Shown: positions 59,238-64,000 of the stretch, piece by piece
Numbering within the stretch: the first letter of the stretch is position 1
Layout of the letters: each line of letters begins with the position of its first letter
Assembly: GCA_037957365.1 (NCBI GenBank)
Contig: JARHVA010004092.1
Location: 1,428,501-1,492,500 of the forward strand
Length of the DNA stretch: 64,000 nt
DNA from: Torreya grandis
Taxonomy: Eukaryota; Streptophyta; Pinopsida; Cupressales; Taxaceae
Reading direction: 5' to 3'
Made by a program: the position numbers and the translations under genes
The notes under the pieces: generated by a model
What the model saw: only the letters and a program-made list of their open reading frames with translations
Database searches by the model: none
What the model was told of the DNA's origin: nothing

Positions 59238-60673
59238 AATTAGAGAGAGAGAGAGAGGAGAGTTAGTGAAATATCCAAAAATAAGTCTCAAGAAGAGATT
59301 ACGATAGAAGAGAGAGGCCCAAATGAGGTCAAGAAGGTAAGTAGATAAGCTTGATAAGAATAAAGGTCTAGGTGAGACCTAGAGAGAGTGAATTATAGAT
59401 AAGCGTGAAGAGTAAAGAGAGAAAGATAAAGATGAAGGGATTGAAGAAGGATTACCACAATGAAAGGGAGAAAGATAAAGTTGATAAAAGAGATATTATT
59501 TATTTAAAGGCAATATTTATAGGTTTAGAGCAAGTCTTAGAGGAGATTAGACCAAATTTTTTAGTTGGAATCAGAAAAATAGTGAGATGGCCTCTCAAAG
59601 AGATGATGAGGAAGAAGAAAAGATAAGAAGTGTGCAAAGTGAGAAGATAGTTGAGTATGTTAACCAAGTAACTTAAGAACAAAATGGAGGGAATAGAAAA
59701 TCCTCATGAATATCAATCTAATAATGTTTTAGCATGTGTGTTTTAAGGTGAAAGAGTTAATGAAGGAGATGAACTACTTGGGTCAATGCATAGGCTCAAA
59801 GAACAAGAAGAAGAAGCACTTGATCAATTAGTGCTCAAGAGGAACATAGATGAATCATATGAAGCAATTGAGGATAATGAAAAGTGAAAGAGGAAGAAGG
59901 TTTAGTACAAGTTGAAAAAGAAGTGAGGGAAAAGAGTATAATAGTTGAATAAAATTCTCAAGTGATGACAACAATAAAAAAAGAGTTTCTACACCTAGTC
60001 AAGCATGGTAAGGTGAGTAATACATTAGGTGAAATTCAATAAAAGGATGATATATCTCAATATAAGTTTGATCTGGATTGAGAAACTAAATTTTTGTCAA
60101 AATATCACTTTGACAAGTTGATTACAGGGTTGAATAATCAGTTGTCATTAATAAGTAGTGTGGATTTTTTAGAAAGGTTTATTGGGAAGGTCTTCATGTT
60201 GAAACAAATTGATTTTGATAACTCAATGCCTAGAATAAATTTGAAAAGTGGAAAAAATAATGTGATAAGTCAAGTACAAGAATTCAAGATACAAATTCAA
60301 ACTTCTAAGGTTGATAATGCTAAAGTCAATGATATCAAGGTTGAAGAATAGGTTATAAATGAATAATCAATAGAAGGTGAAGAGAAAATCAAGTTGGTAG
60401 ATAATGTAATTATGAGGAATGATCCATTAAGGGCATATGAAATATGCTTAGTAGAAATATAAAGATGTAAAAAATAAGATGATATATACTATTCCTCAAA
60501 GTCATGAGGAGATACATGTTTTATCTAATGATATATTATTATTTATAGGTACAACGTGGATGAAGATAGCAAGAGGGAAGACAAGGTACAAGTCTGTAGA
60601 TGAAGAGTATGTGAATTTTCATGAAAGAATAGTTATAGTGTTATTAAAGAGTCAAGTAGTTATAAATTATTAA
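59238..60673 (+). pseudogene. Element F orphan frame(s), unknown function
   Basis: I do not recognise this protein. Open pieces are 59405-59626 (MKSKERKIKMKGLKKDYHNE, with IFIGLEQVLEEIRPNF), 60094-60351 (MSKYHFDKLITGLNNQLSLI, then VQEFKIQIQTSKVDNAKVND) and 60479-60673 (ending at a TAA). Between them the composition stays Lys/Glu rich with heptad-like runs (RLKEQEEEALDQLVLKRNID, about 59790-59850), so a charged coiled-coil protein is plausible. A GA dinucleotide run (about 59239-59256) opens the region. Its place between primer site and 3' LTR is that of gag, but no Retrotrans_gag or knuckle motif is visible. Stops are frequent. Confidence 0.45.
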
Positions 60674-60805
60674 GTTGGGCCTTGGGATCCAAGAGGCCAA
60701 GCAATGAAGATCAAAATTTAGTAAGAAGTAGAGATGCAATGAAGCACTTCAAAGCAAGATTAGTTATAACTTTCATAAGAAAGTTATTTTTTATCCTTGG
60801 TAGTA

Positions 60806-62847
60806 TGATGTAGGGGAATATTTAAATTTCTCAATTTTCAGTTGTTTTAGGTCACAGGGATCATTTATAATGTGTTTTCATTGTTTATAGGTCATAGGTG
60901 ATCATATAATTCAAATTGGAAGTCATATTGTGTTTTCTTGCCAATTTTGCAATTTTAAACTTGCTTGTTGAGATATTGGCCCTCAATAATTTTCAAAGGA
61001 GATTAATAAGGTATGTTATTTTTTAATAGGTTATAAAGGGTAAATATTACCTCTTAAAATACATGAATCACATAGTGATTAATTTTGATAGGTATGTTAG
61101 GAGTCAGGGTAGTTAAGTCTCTCAACATTCTTAAGATGAAATCTAAGAACCGTTGGAAGTAATTATAGGTTATATATAATTGTAAATGTGGATGTTTAAA
61201 TAAATATTTGAGAGATAAGTATGAGGATGTATTATTCTCAATGTAAAGAGAATAGATATATCACTTCCATTTTGAGGAAAACCTTGGCAGACTCTGTTAT
61301 ACTTTGTATTCATGTGTTGTGAATTCAAATGACTATATATATGGGATGAAACATAATAGATACTATATAATATTAATTGGTTTATAAATATAAATTGAAA
61401 TTTTACATATGATAATTCTAATAAGTTTAATGGGATTTTTCTCAATTTTTATAATCAAGTGACTATACTTTGTGTTCTTGCATTTTGTGTTTAAGAAAAG
61501 ACTAAGTATGCATTGTTTGAGAAGCAAGACTCTATGGAAAGTAATTTCATCACATGCATAACTTGGGAAGCCCTAATTATATTTATTTTTAAATTTATCT
61601 AAAGGTTCTTATATATTTTTTTATTCATACTTATTTTTAAGGAAACTAATACAAGACTTGTAGATGACTATGAACAAACACACATTCATAATCAAAATCC
61701 TATAAAAGTGAAAAAAAAGGCTATATAGAAGGTACCCAAGGATTATAAAAGGTTTTTAGAATTTGTGTAGACATTTTTCAACTTTAATATAAGTCTAAAA
61801 CTCATTTGAATTATTGTCTCAATAGTTTTTTCCTTCTTAGGTCTATATAATTATATATAACCCTGTGTTAGGGTTTCTAAACAAGATTTCAAATTAGAGG
61901 AGTTTACACCATTAAAAAAACACAAAAATTGGTGATTATCTTAGGATTAGAATATACTAATATGTTTTGGGTGTTTTATGTTTGTACATGCCTTTGTGTA
62001 TGGAATAAAAGTGACTCTATGAAAAATAGTGGTTCAAAGGCCTAATTATGCATATTTAGTGACTAGTAAGTGATTAGAAAATATTCTAATGAGAGAAACG
62101 AGAGAAAAAACTAATGGATAGAAATATTTAAATAGAGGGTAGTCAAATATATTTTTAATTGTTCAATATTAGTCTAAAGGTGTCCATACAAATGAAAAAT
62201 GACTAAAAAAGGCTACTAGAAAACTTGCTAAAAGGAAGGAGCAATGTTTATTATAAGGAGATGTAGTGAGAAGTTTTCTGGATGGGATAGAGGTTTTAAA
62301 GAAGACTTAATATATTGGGAAGATTATAATAAGAAACCTAACAGATCCAAAGGAACCTTAATCATGTATGGATCCAAGTTTTTAAAGTGTTTTTGTCAAA
62401 AAATGCATATATTAGAAACAAGAAAACTGTTGGATATTGTATGTAAGAGGGTAGGCATATATAACTAAGTGAAGTAAGTAGTTAAGCAAGATTAGTACAT
62501 GAGAAGGTGGAGAATGAACATGTAGAAAATATAATGGTGCCAAGTATGATGAAATACAAGGAATGACACAGTTTGAAAGGTTCTCAAAAAGAGAGAATTT
62601 TTGAAGGTTCAAGAATGGGCTTAAGAGCCTAGCATACAAAGAGTAAAAATTAGTAAAGATCCAAGAAAATAGTTAACAAAGACATAGTACATGAAAGAGA
62701 TAAAATTTATAAAGTGGTTGAGAGTAGAGGTTGAGGAAGACATCATGGAGGAGAAGATAAACAAATTAGAGCTAGGTTGGTAGAGGTAAGGTTATAGGTG
62801 TATGTTTCCATTCATATTAGGAAAGCTTACAAGATACCTTTGCATCA
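60806..62847 (+). repeat. Element F 3' LTR
   Basis: This LTR of 2042 bp begins TGATGTAGGGGAATATTTAA and ends ATACCTTTGCATCA. It is colinear with the 5' copy, with many substitutions. No clear polypurine tract precedes it, which is atypical and may reflect decay. Confidence 0.88.
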
Positions 62848-62852
62848 CTATC

Positions 62853-64000
62853 ACTATTACTTAAAATAATCAAATAGACCATGGAATCCATTCCTCTATC
62901 TAAATTATATCATCAAACACATGTAAACTAGAACTATAGTGAAATGATAATGTCTTACCTATAACATTGATTTAGCCAAAATTTTCATTATAGAATTCAT
63001 ATTTAATGATCTTAGTCATGTTCACTCACACAAACCTCTATACTAGTAAATCATGACATAATGATATAATGGGGTACATATATGATTTACCCATTGGCAT
63101 ATTCATATATGTATCTCTTGTTATCCCAAATATTATCAACATATAAATACTCAAAATAAGAATAGTAATATATCATGTAATAATAATTGATGTACATAAT
63201 AATAAATCAAGATTCCAAATGATTCTAGTCACTAAATGAACAAGATGAAAAAATGGATCCATCAAGCATTTTATTTCACAATATATATTTACATTAAAAT
63301 TATAACAAGAATAACATATCTTTTCATCATTAGTTTCAATCATGAAAGAATGCATAGCTGAAGTCAATATATAGATAATAATCCATTCTATCTATGCATA
63401 TAAATATGTTGTCTACACTTAAAAAAAATCAAGGATCCATATGTCTCCAATTAAAATCTAAAACTACATGTTTTTATTAAAAAAATATTGATTTCATTTT
63501 ATCTCTTCATGTTTTAATAATAACGTATTCCTTACCATAATAAGATTGTATTCTGGACATGAACTATATTACAAGTCCTACATTTTATTTCACTATAAAA
63601 AAATCTTTAATCTTTACTACTCAGGAAAAAGGGTTGTTCTTGATATAACAATATTGTTCTAATCAAACTATCCAAAGTCAAACTTATCTCAAATTTGAAT
63701 ATATGAGTGACAAATATTCTTACATAGAGACTCAATAATTACCTACATCCATATGAGATAATTTAATAGTCTCATATAAATAATAATATTATCATTTTTC
63801 TATATTATAACCAATTTCATAGTGTTATAAAGGTGAGATCAACTATGTATTAGCACAATTCCTTAATCCTATCTTGGATATGTTATATAATTCATACATG
63901 TATATATATTTATGCATCAAATAAAGAGTCAAAAACTATAATATATACAAAAAACTCACACTACTTCAATTAATTTATCTAGCAATCTTTTATACTTAAG
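62853..64000. other. AT-rich DNA to window end, no gene
   Basis: No coding signal on either strand; the minus frame 63173-63367 is unsupported. By position this may be the remainder of the 5' LTR of element E, but its TGTGACA plus-strand end was not found before 64000. Confidence 0.5.

Larger units (their letters stand above)
57014..62847 (+). mobile_element. Element F: non-autonomous LTR retrotransposon with TGATG/CATCA ends
   Basis: Two LTRs of 2021 bp (57014-59034) and 2042 bp (60806-62847) start TGATG and end CATCA, giving 5-bp inverted termini. They are flanked by near-identical CTATA/CTATC. A primer site like initiator tRNA-Met (TAGTATAAGAGA, 59038-59049) follows the left LTR. The interior is only 1771 bp and carries a decayed Lys/Glu-rich frame but no gag, protease, RT or integrase motif I can recognise. 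This fits a LARD-type parasite of an unknown partner. LTR identity is roughly 80% by eye. Confidence 0.85.

Overview
This looks like intergenic DNA from a large, repeat-rich plant nuclear genome. It is AT-rich, no host gene can be recognised, and almost every interpretable stretch is a decayed retrotransposon. The broken reading frames are dominated by TAG stops sitting where the families have Trp (TGG) or Gln (CAG), as expected from long-term cytosine-methylation decay. Deep decay, high nesting and LTR pairs that differ by roughly 10-20% by eye would suit a gymnosperm, but the species cannot be fixed from the sequence.

Layout. 1-2505: truncated Ty3/gypsy (Tat/Ogre-like) pol relic, plus strand. 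2506-6154: non-coding AT-rich DNA with a long hairpin and short duplications. 6155-9140: a decayed, unrecognised ~1000-codon reading frame with a coiled-coil-like C-terminus, followed by LTR-like DNA with a TATA box (9330-10020). 10020-15840: featureless AT-rich DNA. 15846-22101: element A, a structurally complete gag-only Ty3/gypsy (TR-GAG type) with two 1981-bp LTRs, 5-bp target duplications, a tRNA-Arg primer site and a tRNA-Arg-like segment before the 3' LTR. 23160-25960: two L1-type LINE ORF1 relics (DUF4283 plus zinc knuckle). 26071-32862: element B, a minus-strand Ty1/copia tandem, LTR-gag-LTR-gag with the middle LTR shared. 34182-41724: element C, a minus-strand Ty3/gypsy with 1.18-kb LTRs and a protease relic but no reverse transcriptase.

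42132-56381: element E, a minus-strand chromovirus-like gypsy with gag, protease, RT, RNase H and integrase relics. It is split between RNase H and integrase by element D (43595-53138), a plus-strand gag-only copia with about 3.1-kb LTRs. Removing D leaves about 4.7 kb of E in correct domain order. 57014-62847: element F, with LTRs bounded by TGATG/CATCA and an orphan Lys/Glu-rich frame. C and F lie just inside the two likely LTRs of E, so E may have received three independent insertions.

Biological theme. Only E and the truncated pol at the left edge ever encoded RT within the window. A, B, C, D and F all lack RT and integrase but keep transposition signals, and mostly gag. They look like a set of non-autonomous elements that depended on partners elsewhere. 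No CRISPR array, bacterial gene or intact host gene was found.
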